Part shown: piece by piece, positions 1 to 7,287 of the stretch
Numbering within the stretch: position 1 is the first letter of the stretch
Layout: each line of letters opens with the position of its first letter
NCBI GenBank assembly: GCA_965204245.1
Contig: CBDBED010000002.1
Span: 381,216-445,215 of the forward strand
Length of the DNA stretch: 64,000 nt
DNA from: JAAXIE01 sp965204245
GTDB taxonomy: Bacteria; Chloroflexota; Dehalococcoidia; Lucifugimonadales; JAAXIE01
Direction: 5' to 3'
The notes under the pieces: generated by a model
The model's database searches: none
The model's input: the letters and a program-made list of their open reading frames with translations, nothing else
Told to the model about the DNA's origin: nothing
Translations under genes and position numbers: made by a program

Positions 1-235
1 CGTCGCCGGTTACTATCGCGACGACGCCGGGCAGGGCGAGGGCGCGGGACGTGTCGATTTTCTTGATCTTGGCGTGAGCGTGGGGGCTGCGCACCATCTT
101 GGCGTGCAGGGTGCCCCTGAGGGTCAGGTCGGCCGCGAATACGGCCTTGCCGGTGACCCGCTCGTCGGAGTCAACGCGGGGGATGCCTTGGCCTATGACC
201 TGAAAGCCGTTGCCGTGACCATTTCCTTGAGTCAC
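1..235 (-). CDS. Molybdenum hydroxylase (xanthine dehydrogenase / CO dehydrogenase family) large subunit, N-terminal part
   Basis: Partial gene running off the left edge; only about 78 N-terminal residues are present. Reading on the minus strand from a GTG at 235 gives a protein with GQGIPRVDS, then RVTGKAVFAADL and a KMVRSPHAHAKI segment. This is the opening of the aldehyde oxidase/xanthine dehydrogenase 'a/b hammerhead' domain that precedes the molybdopterin-binding domains. The GTG overlaps the TAG stop of the iron-sulfur subunit gene (TAGTG), so the two are translationally coupled. The enzyme would oxidise an aldehyde, purine, aromatic or CO-like substrate using Mo-cofactor. The substrate cannot be told because the active-site loop lies outside the window. 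Confidence 0.85.
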   Translation of the reverse strand, partial: MTQGNGHGNGFQVIGQGIPRVDSDERVTGKAVFAADLTLRGTLHAKMVRSPHAHAKIKKIDTSRALALPGVVAIVTGD

Positions 236-720
236 TACTTCACCTCCTGCATCATCCTTGCGGCGGCGTGCACCGACCGCAGAATCTTGTCGTAGCCCGT
301 GCACCGGCAGAGATTACCTGCTAGGTGCAGTCGTATTTCATGGTCAGTGGGTTCGGGTATGTTCTCCAGCAGGTGGAGGGTGGACATGATGAATCCGGGG
401 GTGCAGAAGCCGCACTGGAAGCCGGCGTTGTCGATGTAGGCCTGCTGGATGGGGTGGAGCTTGTCGGGGCTGGCGAGGCCTTCGACGGTGGTGACCTTCT
501 TGCCTTCCATCTCCATGCCAAGGGCGATGCAGGCGTCGATGCTTGCGCCATCGACGATGACGGTGCAGGCTCCGCAGTTGCCGTTGCTGCAACCTTCCTT
601 GGTGCCCACCAACTGGAGTTCGTCGCGGAGGACCTCGAGGAGGGTCTGGCGGGGGTCCACGGCGACTTGGGCTGGGATTCCGTTTACTTCGAAGCTGAGA
701 AGCTGCCTTCCTGGCATCAA
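235..720 (-). CDS. Molybdenum hydroxylase [2Fe-2S] small subunit (CoxS/XdhC-type)
   Basis: 161 residues, the usual size of the electron-transfer subunit of CO dehydrogenase/xanthine dehydrogenase-type molybdenum hydroxylases. The N-terminal plant-type ferredoxin domain has C44, C49, C52 (GCSNGNCGACTVIVDG) and C64. The C-terminal helical domain binds a second [2Fe-2S] cluster through CGFCTPG and, about 30 residues on, CRCTGY. It would pass electrons from the Mo centre in the large subunit (next gene downstream, overlapping start) to an FAD subunit, which is not visible here. The start codon sits beside a second Met, so the N-terminus is uncertain by one residue. Confidence 0.93.
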   Translation of the reverse strand: MMPGRQLLSFEVNGIPAQVAVDPRQTLLEVLRDELQLVGTKEGCSNGNCGACTVIVDGASIDACIALGMEMEGKKVTTVEGLASPDKLHPIQQAYIDNAGFQCGFCTPGFIMSTLHLLENIPEPTDHEIRLHLAGNLCRCTGYDKILRSVHAAARMMQEVK

Positions 721-739
721 GGCCTCCTTATAGTCGTGT

Positions 740-1018
740 CTAGCGTCCGCCGGCTATGGACGGGACGATGTCCACCTCGATGCCGTCTCCCACAGGAGTC
801 AGGAGTCCTTGGAGGTAGATGATGTCGTCGCCGTTGATGAAGATATTGATGAAGGGGCGGACCTCTCCGAACTCGTCGATGAGTCTGTCCCGCAGGCCGG
901 GGAACTGACTATCCAGATGGTTCAACGCCCCATCCAGCGTGCCATCCGACAGTTGCAATGCCCTATTGCCGTCCACGAAGGGTCGCAACTGGCTGGGAAC
1001 GTTGAGAATCGCTGGCAT
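740..1018 (-). CDS. cysO: CysO/MoaD/ThiS-family ubiquitin-like sulfur carrier protein
   Basis: 92 residues from ATG 1018. The fold signature is that of MoaD/ThiS sulfur carriers. The order of motifs (VPSQLRPFVDG, DGTLDGALNHLD, PFINIFINGDDI, GDGIEVDIVPSIAGG) resembles mycobacterial CysO more than MoaD. In that system a MoeB/MoeZ enzyme adenylates and thiocarboxylates the C-terminal Gly-Gly, and CysM uses the thiocarboxylate to make cysteine on O-phosphoserine. Partners of exactly those types occur in this window at 18150-19997. The chain ends Gly-Gly-Arg, one residue beyond the reactive glycine, so activation would need removal of the Arg. A longer TTG-started form (1054) is possible, but the ATG aligns with the family N-terminus. 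The neighbours (molybdenum hydroxylase, galU) are unrelated to cysteine. Confidence 0.75.
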   Translation of the reverse strand: MPAILNVPSQLRPFVDGNRALQLSDGTLDGALNHLDSQFPGLRDRLIDEFGEVRPFINIFINGDDIIYLQGLLTPVGDGIEVDIVPSIAGGR

Positions 1019-1128
1019 GTCGGTTGGCCACCGGGAAGTTTTGGTCAGGCGCAAGTGTATCTGGACGGGATGAGCATTGCAACATGGGTTGGGGTTCTTG
1101 AAGGGGACGGCGCGGGTAGCGTGGGGGT

Positions 1129-2019
1129 CTAGGTGGACGACGAACCTTCGGGGTTGATTGAGGACAGGGCGATGTCGAGGAACTTGCGTAGTTCAGTGCC
1201 TGTCTGGGGGTCATGCAGTGCGATATCGAGGGCTGCCTTGAGGAGACCGAGAGGCGAGCCGCCGTCGTGGCGGCGGCCTTGGAGGACGCAGGCGTAGACG
1301 GGTTGCTCCTCCAGCAGGAGGGCGATGCCGTCGGTGAGTTGAATCTCGCCCTTGGCTCCGGGCGGCGTGTTACGCAGGGCCTCGAATATCCGGGGCATGA
1401 GGATGTAACGCCCGACGATGGCGAGGTTGGAGGGGGCTTCTTCAGGCGGGGGTTTTTCCACTAGACGGTTGACTCGGAATACGGCTTCGGCAACTTGGGT
1501 GCCGTCGATGACTCCGTACTGGCTGATCTGGTTGGTGGGGACTTCTTCAACGGCGAGGACGCAGCCGCCGTAGTGGTCGTATACGTCGAGGAGTTGACGG
1601 GTGGCGCTGCGGTGGTGGAGGACCATGTCGTCGGGAAGTACGGTGGCGAAGGGGTCGTCGCCGATGGCATCGGTGGCCATGAGGACGGCGTGGCCCAAGC
1701 CCAAGGGCTGGGGTTGCTCGACGAAGGAGAAGCGGGAGAGCTTGGGGATGGAGGCTAGGGCGTCGGCTTGGGGGCTGCCTGAGGAGGCGAGGGTCTGTTC
1801 GAGGTGCGGGTCGGGTTGGAAGAAGGATTCCAAGGCTCGCTTACCGGGGCTGACGACTAGGACTGTGTGTTCGATGCCAGCATCGGAGAGTTCCTCGGCG
1901 GCTAGCTGCACCAGCGGCTTGTCGAATACGGGCATTAGTTCCTTGGGCACTGACTTCGACAGGGGCAGCAGACGGGTGCCCAAGCCTCCGGCGGGTATGA
2001 CGGCCTTGCGGACGGTCAA
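1129..2019 (-). CDS. galU: UTP--glucose-1-phosphate uridylyltransferase
   Basis: 296 residues, normal length for bacterial GalU. It makes UDP-glucose from UTP and glucose-1-phosphate for envelope polysaccharides. The N-terminal nucleotidyltransferase signature is clear (KAVIPAGGLGTRLLPLSKSV, followed by PKELMPVFDKPLVQ). LPDDMV supplies the metal-binding Asp, and VEKPPPEEAPSNLAIVGRYI and KGEIQLTDGI are typical GalU blocks. The TTG start at 2019 is chosen because GGAGG lies 4 bases upstream and the family begins at this Val-Arg-Lys-Ala-Val. The in-frame extension to 2196 is Arg/Pro-rich and not family-like. It lies 50 bases downstream of rpiA on the same strand. Confidence 0.93.
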   Translation of the reverse strand: MTVRKAVIPAGGLGTRLLPLSKSVPKELMPVFDKPLVQLAAEELSDAGIEHTVLVVSPGKRALESFFQPDPHLEQTLASSGSPQADALASIPKLSRFSFVEQPQPLGLGHAVLMATDAIGDDPFATVLPDDMVLHHRSATRQLLDVYDHYGGCVLAVEEVPTNQISQYGVIDGTQVAEAVFRVNRLVEKPPPEEAPSNLAIVGRYILMPRIFEALRNTPPGAKGEIQLTDGIALLLEEQPVYACVLQGRRHDGGSPLGLLKAALDIALHDPQTGTELRKFLDIALSSINPEGSSST

Positions 2020-2069
2020 GTTGCCTCCGATGTCGGCTTTTTGTTGTGGCGCTATCTGAATGTTGCCAT

Positions 2070-2783
2070 CTAGGGGCGGGTGAGTTTGCGCACGTCGCCG
2101 TTGGGTGAGCCGATGAGGACGATGTGGGCCATGCGGGGGAATACGCCGTTTTCGACGACTCCGGGTATGGCGTTGAGGGAGCGTTCCATCTCCCATGGGT
2201 CTTCTATGCCCTCGAATCGCACGTCCACCAGCAGGTTTTCGTGCTCGGTAATTATGGGGCCGGCTTGTCCCGGACTTCCGGGGCCCACCCTTAGTGTCGG
2301 CGTGCCTCCAAGACGCGTTATGCCGCTTTCCACTGCGTACATGGCAGACGGCAGCACCTCCAAGGGGACGGAGGCGGAGTGGCCCAGCTTGTCGACCAGC
2401 TTGGAGTCGTCGGCGATTACGATGAAGCAGCCGGCGTATGAGTCGACCATCTTTTCCAGCGTGAGGGCACCTCCATACCCCTTGATGAGGTCCAACTGGG
2501 GGTCTATTTCGTCAGCCCCGTCCACTGCTATGTCCACCTTGTCGACGTTTCTCAGGGAAGTCAGCGGGATTTGATTCTGGCGTGCCAGGGACTCGGCGGC
2601 GTAGGAAGTGGGGATGCCGGTGAATGAGGCCCCGTCCTCGCGGATACGGCGGCCCAGTTCCATGATGGCGTAGTAGGCGGTGGAACCGGTGCCCAGTCCG
2701 ACCACCGCTCCGTCGGGGATCAGGCGTACTGCTTCGATGGCAGCCTGTTGCTTGGCTTGCTCTACTGGATCGGTCAGGCTCAC
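2070..2783 (-). CDS. rpiA: Ribose-5-phosphate isomerase A
   Basis: About 237 residues from GTG 2783. Interconverts ribose-5-phosphate and ribulose-5-phosphate in the pentose phosphate pathway. Family motifs are present: GLGTGSTAYYAI (phosphate loop), TSYAAESLA, the catalytic DGADEIDPQLDLIKGYGGAL stretch with the Asp/Lys pair, EKMV, and VDVRFEGIEDP near the C-terminus. GTG 2783 is preferred because GAGGA lies 5 bases upstream. ATGs at 2798 and 2801 and a still longer form are open in frame and would read through a 21-base tandem repeat encoding a basic heptad. Cotranscription with galU is likely. Confidence 0.92.
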   Translation of the reverse strand: MSLTDPVEQAKQQAAIEAVRLIPDGAVVGLGTGSTAYYAIMELGRRIREDGASFTGIPTSYAAESLARQNQIPLTSLRNVDKVDIAVDGADEIDPQLDLIKGYGGALTLEKMVDSYAGCFIVIADDSKLVDKLGHSASVPLEVLPSAMYAVESGITRLGGTPTLRVGPGSPGQAGPIITEHENLLVDVRFEGIEDPWEMERSLNAIPGVVENGVFPRMAHIVLIGSPNGDVRKLTRP

Positions 2784-2789
2784 TTCTTT

Positions 2790-2852
2790 CCTCAGCATCA
2801 TTCTTTGGGGCCTCAGCATGATTCTTTTGGGCCTCAGCGTGGTTCTTTGGGG
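2790..2852 (-). repeat. Three tandem 21-base repeats overlapping the rpiA start region
   Basis: Units at 2790-2810, 2811-2831 and 2832-2852 share the pattern cctcagc-N-tg/tc-attctttggg with only a few mismatches, and a partial fourth (CAGGTGGGATTCTTTG) follows at 2853-2868. The period is exactly seven codons, and on the minus strand it is open in frame with rpiA, coding a basic heptad close to MLRPQRM. It may be an untranslated leader repeat, or a lineage-specific N-terminal extension if an upstream start is used. Confidence 0.8.
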
Positions 2853-2912
2853 CAGGTGGGATTCTTTGTCGCCGCCCGGTCTACTGTGTTGGCTGGGAGG
2901 CCCAACCAATAT

Positions 2913-2939
2913 ACTATAGCCGCCGGAACACTATAGCCG
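2913..2939. repeat. Direct repeat ACTATAGCCG in the rpiA/adh intergenic region
   Basis: ACTATAGCCG occurs at 2913-2922 and again at 2930-2939, a 17-base period, between the divergent rpiA and alcohol dehydrogenase genes. The copies contain TATAG-like cores, so they may be -10 elements or an operator. No function can be assigned from sequence alone. Confidence 0.5.
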
Positions 2940-3031
2940 TCGAGACGGGTAAGCTTCGGCGGGGCCATTTGACACCCGAATACCCCCGACTGATGATAAG
3001 AGTCAGCAATCGAGGGATCAGGAGGAACGCG

Positions 3032-4126
3032 ATGAAAGCGGCAGTGCTCTATGAGTACAACCAGCCCTTGGTTATTGAAGAGGTCGAACTTGAAGACCCG
3101 AAGGCCGGAGAGGTCCATGTGAACATCGCGGCGGCTGGCGTCTGTCGCAGCGATTACCATTTCATGAAGGGCGAGGCGAGGATTGCCCTGCCCACGGTGT
3201 TGGGCCATGAGGGCTCGGCCATCGTGAAGCGAGTTGGCGAGGGCGTGACCTCGGTGAAACCGGGGGACCATGTGATTCTGTCCTTTGTGCCCGGCTGCGG
3301 TCGGTGCCACTTCTGCATCATCGGGCGTTCCAACCTCTGCGATGCCCACGCTGCCACGGGGCCCTATATGTATGACGGCAGCACCCGGCTGCACAAGGGC
3401 GAGCAGCGCATCAGCCACATGGGCAAGGTGGCCTGCTTTGCGGAGGAGGCAGTGGTGCCCGAAGCGGGTTGCGTCCCAGTGTCCAGCGACTTCCCCATGG
3501 ACTGTGCCGCGCTGATTGGTTGCAGTGCTACCACCGGGATCGGAGCCGCCATCCTGACCGCGGCTGTGCAAGCAGGGTCAACGGTGGCGGTGGTGGGCTG
3601 CGGAGGCGTGGGGTTGAACGTGCTGCAGGGGGCGCGTCTGGCCAATGCGGGCCGGATTATTGCGGTGGACATCAACGAGGGGAAACTTGAATTCGCGATG
3701 AAGTTCGGCGCGACCCACGCGGTGAACGCTGCCGATGAGGACGCCGTGGCACGGGTGATGGAGATAACAGGGGGCTTGGGGGCCGATTACACCTTCGAGG
3801 TCTTCGGTTCGGCGCGAACGGTGGAGACGGCCTATGCCATGGCCCGCAAGGGAGGCACCGTGACGGTGGTGGGCATTGCGCCGATGGGCGAAGAGGCGTC
3901 GATCAATGCCGTTTCGCTTACACGAAACGAAAAAGTGCTGAAGGGCAGCTATTACGGGTCGGCCCGGCCCCCGGTAGAGTTCCCGCGGCTGGTGGAAATG
4001 TACCGCTCGGGGCAGATCGACCTGGACGGTCTGATCACCCGTCGCTACCGGCTGGACCAGATCAACGAAGCCTATGACGACTTGGACCGCGGTGACGTGG
4101 GCCGGGGCGTCATCACTTTTCAGTAA
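3032..4126 (+). CDS. Zinc-dependent medium-chain alcohol dehydrogenase
   Basis: 364 residues from ATG 3032, preceded by AGGAGG at 3020-3025. The N-terminal GroES-like catalytic domain carries GVCRSDYH (catalytic Zn Cys), GHEGSA (His-Glu) and the structural zinc loop CGRCHFCIIGRSNLC. The Rossmann domain has VVGCGGVGLNVLQGA and binds NAD(P) with an acidic IAVDI end to strand 2, suggesting NAD. It belongs to the class III/Rxyl-type group of MDR alcohol dehydrogenases. It oxidises alcohols to aldehydes or acts on adducts; the exact substrate is unknown. It stands between the divergent rpiA gene and thrB, 29 bases upstream of the latter. Confidence 0.9.
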   Translation: MKAAVLYEYNQPLVIEEVELEDPKAGEVHVNIAAAGVCRSDYHFMKGEARIALPTVLGHEGSAIVKRVGEGVTSVKPGDHVILSFVPGCGRCHFCIIGRSNLCDAHAATGPYMYDGSTRLHKGEQRISHMGKVACFAEEAVVPEAGCVPVSSDFPMDCAALIGCSATTGIGAAILTAAVQAGSTVAVVGCGGVGLNVLQGARLANAGRIIAVDINEGKLEFAMKFGATHAVNAADEDAVARVMEITGGLGADYTFEVFGSARTVETAYAMARKGGTVTVVGIAPMGEEASINAVSLTRNEKVLKGSYYGSARPPVEFPRLVEMYRSGQIDLDGLITRRYRLDQINEAYDDLDRGDVGRGVITFQ

Positions 4127-4155
4127 GGGCCAGTAATGGCCGGTAGAGGGCTGTC

Positions 4156-5079
4156 ATGTCATCGCCTCTGCTGACGGGTTCTCCAGTAACGGTGAGGGTC
4201 CCGGCGACCAGTGCCAATATGGGGCCGGGTTACGACTGTCTGGGGATGGCGCTGGATATCTGGAACACCATCGAGGTGCGCACCTCCCCGAGTGGAGAGA
4301 GCAGGATTGCAATCGAGGGTGAGGGGGCTGGCGACCTCCCCGGTGATACGGGCAATCTGGTCTATCGCTCCATGGAAGCCCTGTGGCTGCGGGTGGGCAT
4401 TGGGGCGCCCGCCGTGCAGGTCCGCTGCAACAACCAGATACCGCTGAAGCGGGGAATGGGCAGCAGTTCGGCGGCGATTGTGGGCGGGCTGGTGGCTGCA
4501 AACCATGTCGCTGGCTCGCCATTGACGCAGGATGACCTTCTGGAGTTGGCGACCGAGATAGAGGGCCACCCCGACAATGTGACCCCGGCCCTGCTTGGCG
4601 GCATGCAACTGGTGGCCAATCACCTAGGGAAACTAGTCACTTGTCCCATCTCTGTGCCTCAGGGTTTGACCGCCGTTGTGCTGGTCCCTGATGTGGCTAT
4701 TGCGACTGAGGACGCACGGGCCGTGCTTCCGCAGGAAGTCAGCCGGGCCGATGCCGTCTTCAACATGGCGCGGACTGCCGCGCTTGTGAATGCAATGAGT
4801 TCTTCGCGCCTGCAGGACTTGGCGTGGGCTACGGATGACAAGCTGCACCAACCCTACCGACTGAAGCTGTTCCCTGCCATGGAGGCGATTTTCGTTGGGG
4901 CCATGCAGGGAGGAGCGCTTGGGGTATTCCTGTCGGGAAGCGGCTCGACCATTTTGGCGTTGACTCAAGGCAACGAGCAGGATGTGGCTGGAGGGATGCG
5001 TTCTGCGGCTACGCAGGCTGGGATCTCTGCCTATACCATGCTGACCCGCCCCTCCCCGCAGGGCGCCCACATAGTCTGA
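4156..5079 (+). CDS. thrB: Homoserine kinase
   Basis: 307 residues, GHMP kinase family. Phosphorylates L-homoserine for threonine synthesis. Visible motifs: VRVPATSANMGPGYDCLGMA at the N-terminus (typical homoserine kinase), the ATP-binding glycine/serine loop PLKRGMGSSSAAIVGG, EGHPDNVTPALLGG (substrate-side block), and a C-terminal GVFLSGSGSTILAL. The partner enzyme threonine synthase is also in this window but 26 kb away on the other strand, so the threonine genes are dispersed. The start ATG 4156 matches the family; the ribosome site (GTAGAGGG) is weak. Confidence 0.93.
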   Translation: MSSPLLTGSPVTVRVPATSANMGPGYDCLGMALDIWNTIEVRTSPSGESRIAIEGEGAGDLPGDTGNLVYRSMEALWLRVGIGAPAVQVRCNNQIPLKRGMGSSSAAIVGGLVAANHVAGSPLTQDDLLELATEIEGHPDNVTPALLGGMQLVANHLGKLVTCPISVPQGLTAVVLVPDVAIATEDARAVLPQEVSRADAVFNMARTAALVNAMSSSRLQDLAWATDDKLHQPYRLKLFPAMEAIFVGAMQGGALGVFLSGSGSTILALTQGNEQDVAGGMRSAATQAGISAYTMLTRPSPQGAHIV

Positions 5080-5111
5080 TTACATGACCCCGGTTTCCGA
5101 GGAGGCTTGTG

Positions 5112-6108
5112 ATGGCCAACTTGCGTTTGACCATGGCCTGTGGCCCCTACGACCGCACCGGGCCCTTCGCTATGGAAGGGTGCAACCGGACGGCATCGAC
5201 CTGACCTACCTAGCCATACAGGACCCGCCGGAGATCTTTGCCCAGATGCTGCAGCACAAGGCATTCGACTTTGCCGAGATGTCCTGTTCCCACTACCTCA
5301 CTAGGCGCAATAACTCCCCGGGCGAGGAATTTCCGTTTGTGGCCTTGCCGGTCTTTCCATCCAAGCTGTTCCGGCACGGGTTCATCTTCATCAATGCCAA
5401 TTCGGGCATAACAACGGCCAAGGACTTGGAGGGCAAGCGGGTTGGCTTCCCGAGCATCGGGCAGACGGCGGTGGTGTGGATTCGGGGGATATTGCAGAAC
5501 GAATATGGCGTCGACCTTGGGAGCGTTCACTGGCACCAAGGCGGCATGGACACGCCGGGCTACCAGAACCCCATCGACCACCAGACGGAGAAGGCGGGCC
5601 GGGTGTCGAACATCAACCCGACCAGACACTGAGTTCCATGCTGGATGCGGGCGAGTTGGATGCGGTGATCGGGGCTCGTGCGCCTACTTGCTTTGGCCGG
5701 AGTGCGCACATCCAGCGGCTATTCCCGGACTACCGGCAGGTGGAGAGGGACTACTACCGGAAGACAGGCGTCTTCCCGATTATGCATACGATGGTGGTGA
5801 GGGAGGACCTGTACCAAGCCTCGCGGTGGGTGGCTCACAGCGTGTACAAGGCAATGGAGGAGTCGAAGCGTTTGTGCTTGGAGGAGATGCAGTTCACGGG
5901 GGCGATGCGGTACATGTTGCCTTGGCTGTATGACGACTTGGACGAGATAGGCGGAGTGTTCGGCTCCAGCGATCCCTGGCCGTATGGGGTGGAGGCGAAC
6001 TCGACTATCCTGAAGACGCTTCAGGGGTATCTGCAGCAGCAGGGGTTCATACAGGAGGCGAGGCCGCTGGAGGAGTTGTTCACGCCGATCGTGCAGGGGG
6101 GAAACTAG
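5112..6108 (+). pseudogene. Periplasmic-binding-like protein (4,5-dihydroxyphthalate decarboxylase / ABC substrate-binding-like), two frameshifts
   Basis: The intact reading would begin at ATG 5112 (GAGGAGG 7 bases upstream) with MANLRLTMACGPYDRTGPF. Reading then moves to another frame at the GGG of 5178-5180 (giving VQPDGIDLTYLAIQDPPEIF onwards) and again at the CCC of 5617-5619 (giving DQTLSSMLDAGELDAVIGAR to the stop at 6108). Each shift is repaired by restoring one base to a G or C run. The restored chain of about 330 residues matches the two-lobed family that includes 4,5-dihydroxyphthalate decarboxylases and related ABC-type solute-binding proteins (FDFAEMSCSHYL, GKRVGFPSIGQTA). No signal peptide is visible, so it may be a cytoplasmic decarboxylase. 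It could be a decayed gene or carry sequence errors. Confidence 0.8.
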
Positions 6109-6161
6109 GAGCGCGTGTTAGCGTTCTAGTGGAACGGGGCATCTGTAGCGAGTCGCCGCCA

Positions 6162-6664
6162 TTACTCGGCCGAGACCGACAGCCCATCGATGAATGTTAA
6201 CCCCGGCAGCTTCTCGAGTTCCTGGGGCGCCATCTTCACCTTGCCGGAACGGCTGCCCGCTCCAAGGATGATGTAGTCCATCTCCAGCAGGCGCACGTCT
6301 GCGTAGACCGGCAACCCTCCGGCAGGGCCAATGCGGTAACTCCGCCGATCATCATTCCCGTCACTTCGCGGGTCTCGTCCGCTGTGGCGAACGACGCCCG
6401 TGACACCCCCATGAGCCCGCGCACTCGCTTGTTCACATCCAAGCGGTCGCATGCCCTCACGATCCCCGCGCAATAGGCCGCTGGCCCCCGCTTGCTGGCC
6501 ACGATGATCGTGTTGGCGGAGTGGGGCAGGTCATACCCATACTGTTGGCAGAAGTCGGCGGTGTCGCCGTATTGTGGGTCGATGGCAATCCACTCCCAGC
6601 CTTCGATGCCCAGTTCGTCCAGCACCGACCGCACTCGCGCTTCAATTTCTTCAGGTGTACTCAT
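6162..6664 (-). pseudogene. YbaK/ProX-type aminoacyl-tRNA deacylase, one frameshift
   Basis: Reading from ATG 6664 gives MSTPEEIEARVRSVLDELGI and runs through an Asn-Thr-Ile-Ile-Val-Ala-Ser-Lys segment and VSRASFATADETREVTGMMIGGVTALALPEG. After the CCC at 6315-6317 the homologous sequence continues in another frame as LPVYADVRLLEMDYIILGAG and ends SVSAE at 6162. One base restored to that run joins the halves into about 167 residues, the usual size of the YbaK/EbsC/ProX editing domain that hydrolyses mischarged tRNAs. The family Lys (ASK) and the GGVTALALPEG loop are kept. It lies next to a tRNA-Ser gene, probably by coincidence. Confidence 0.8.
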
Positions 6665-6707
6665 TTGCCGTGTCTCTCGTAGGATTCAGGTGTTACGGGT
6701 GATGGTG

Positions 6708-6797
6708 TGGCGGAGGGAGTGGGATTCGAACCCACGGTACGCTTGCACGTACAACGGTTTTCAAGACCGCCGCCTTAAACCGCTCGGCCACCCCTCC
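6708..6797 (-). tRNA. tRNA-Ser (UGA anticodon)
   Basis: On the minus strand the gene starts GGAGGGGTGGCCGAG and has a seven-base acceptor stem ending in TCCCTCC, a G discriminator and an encoded CCA (6710-6708). The anticodon stem-loop is GCGGT-CTTGAAA-ACCGT with anticodon TGA. A long variable arm (TGTACGT/GCGTACC) is typical of class II serine tRNAs, and the T arm is GTGGGTTCGAATCCCAC. It reads UCA and other UCN codons. Confidence 0.97.
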
Positions 6798-6885
6798 GCT
6801 GGTGTGAAGAACTGGAAGCCTTCCAGTTACTAATGTACCACGCCTTTGCCGGTCTCACCTCTAGGGCTGAAAGCGGATGCTGTCC

Positions 6886-7287
6886 TCAGATAATGACCGT
6901 GTCGTCGATGGCCTCCAGAGCCCGTGCCCGGTCGTCGGTGGTGAGCGCAATCATGGCATAGCCGTCTTGGCGGTTGAGGATATGCATGCTCTGGATGTTG
7001 ACGCCAGCTTTCTTCAGGTTGTCAGCTACGCCAGCCAATGCACCGGGCTGGTCACGAAGGCGTAACACTAGGGCATCGTCGCTCACGGCCTTGTATCCGG
7101 CTTGGTTGAGCGCCGATAGCGCATGGTCAGTGTTGTCTACAGTCAGTATGACGGCCCCGCGGTCTCCGGCTGCTTCGATGTTGATGCTTTCGACGTTGAT
7201 TCCCTCCTCCGCCAGCACTCTAGTGATATCGGCAATCACTCCCACCTCGTTGTTGGCCATGATCACGATGCGGTCCAGTTGGGTCAT
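6886..7287 (-). CDS. Double ACT-domain protein
   Basis: 133 residues made of two ACT domains: residues about 4-70 (VIMANNEVGVIADITRVLAE) and 72-133 (LRLRDQPGALAGVADNLKKA). Stand-alone ACT pairs bind amino acids or related ligands and act as small regulators; no catalytic domain is present. The ATG at 7287 overlaps the stop of the upstream PLP decarboxylase by ATGA and has GGAGAG upstream, so the two are coupled. This suggests, as inference, that the ACT protein senses the decarboxylase's amino-acid substrate or product. An 8-base-pair hairpin (AACTGGAA/TTCCAGTT) between this gene and the tRNA may end its transcript. Confidence 0.85.
   Translation of the reverse strand: MTQLDRIVIMANNEVGVIADITRVLAEEGINVESINIEAAGDRGAVILTVDNTDHALSALNQAGYKAVSDDALVLRLRDQPGALAGVADNLKKAGVNIQSMHILNRQDGYAMIALTTDDRARALEAIDDTVII

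Noticed and set aside
2834..3571. Minus-strand ORF of 245 codons over the alcohol dehydrogenase start
   Set aside because: It is antisense to a clear zinc alcohol dehydrogenase and has no family features.
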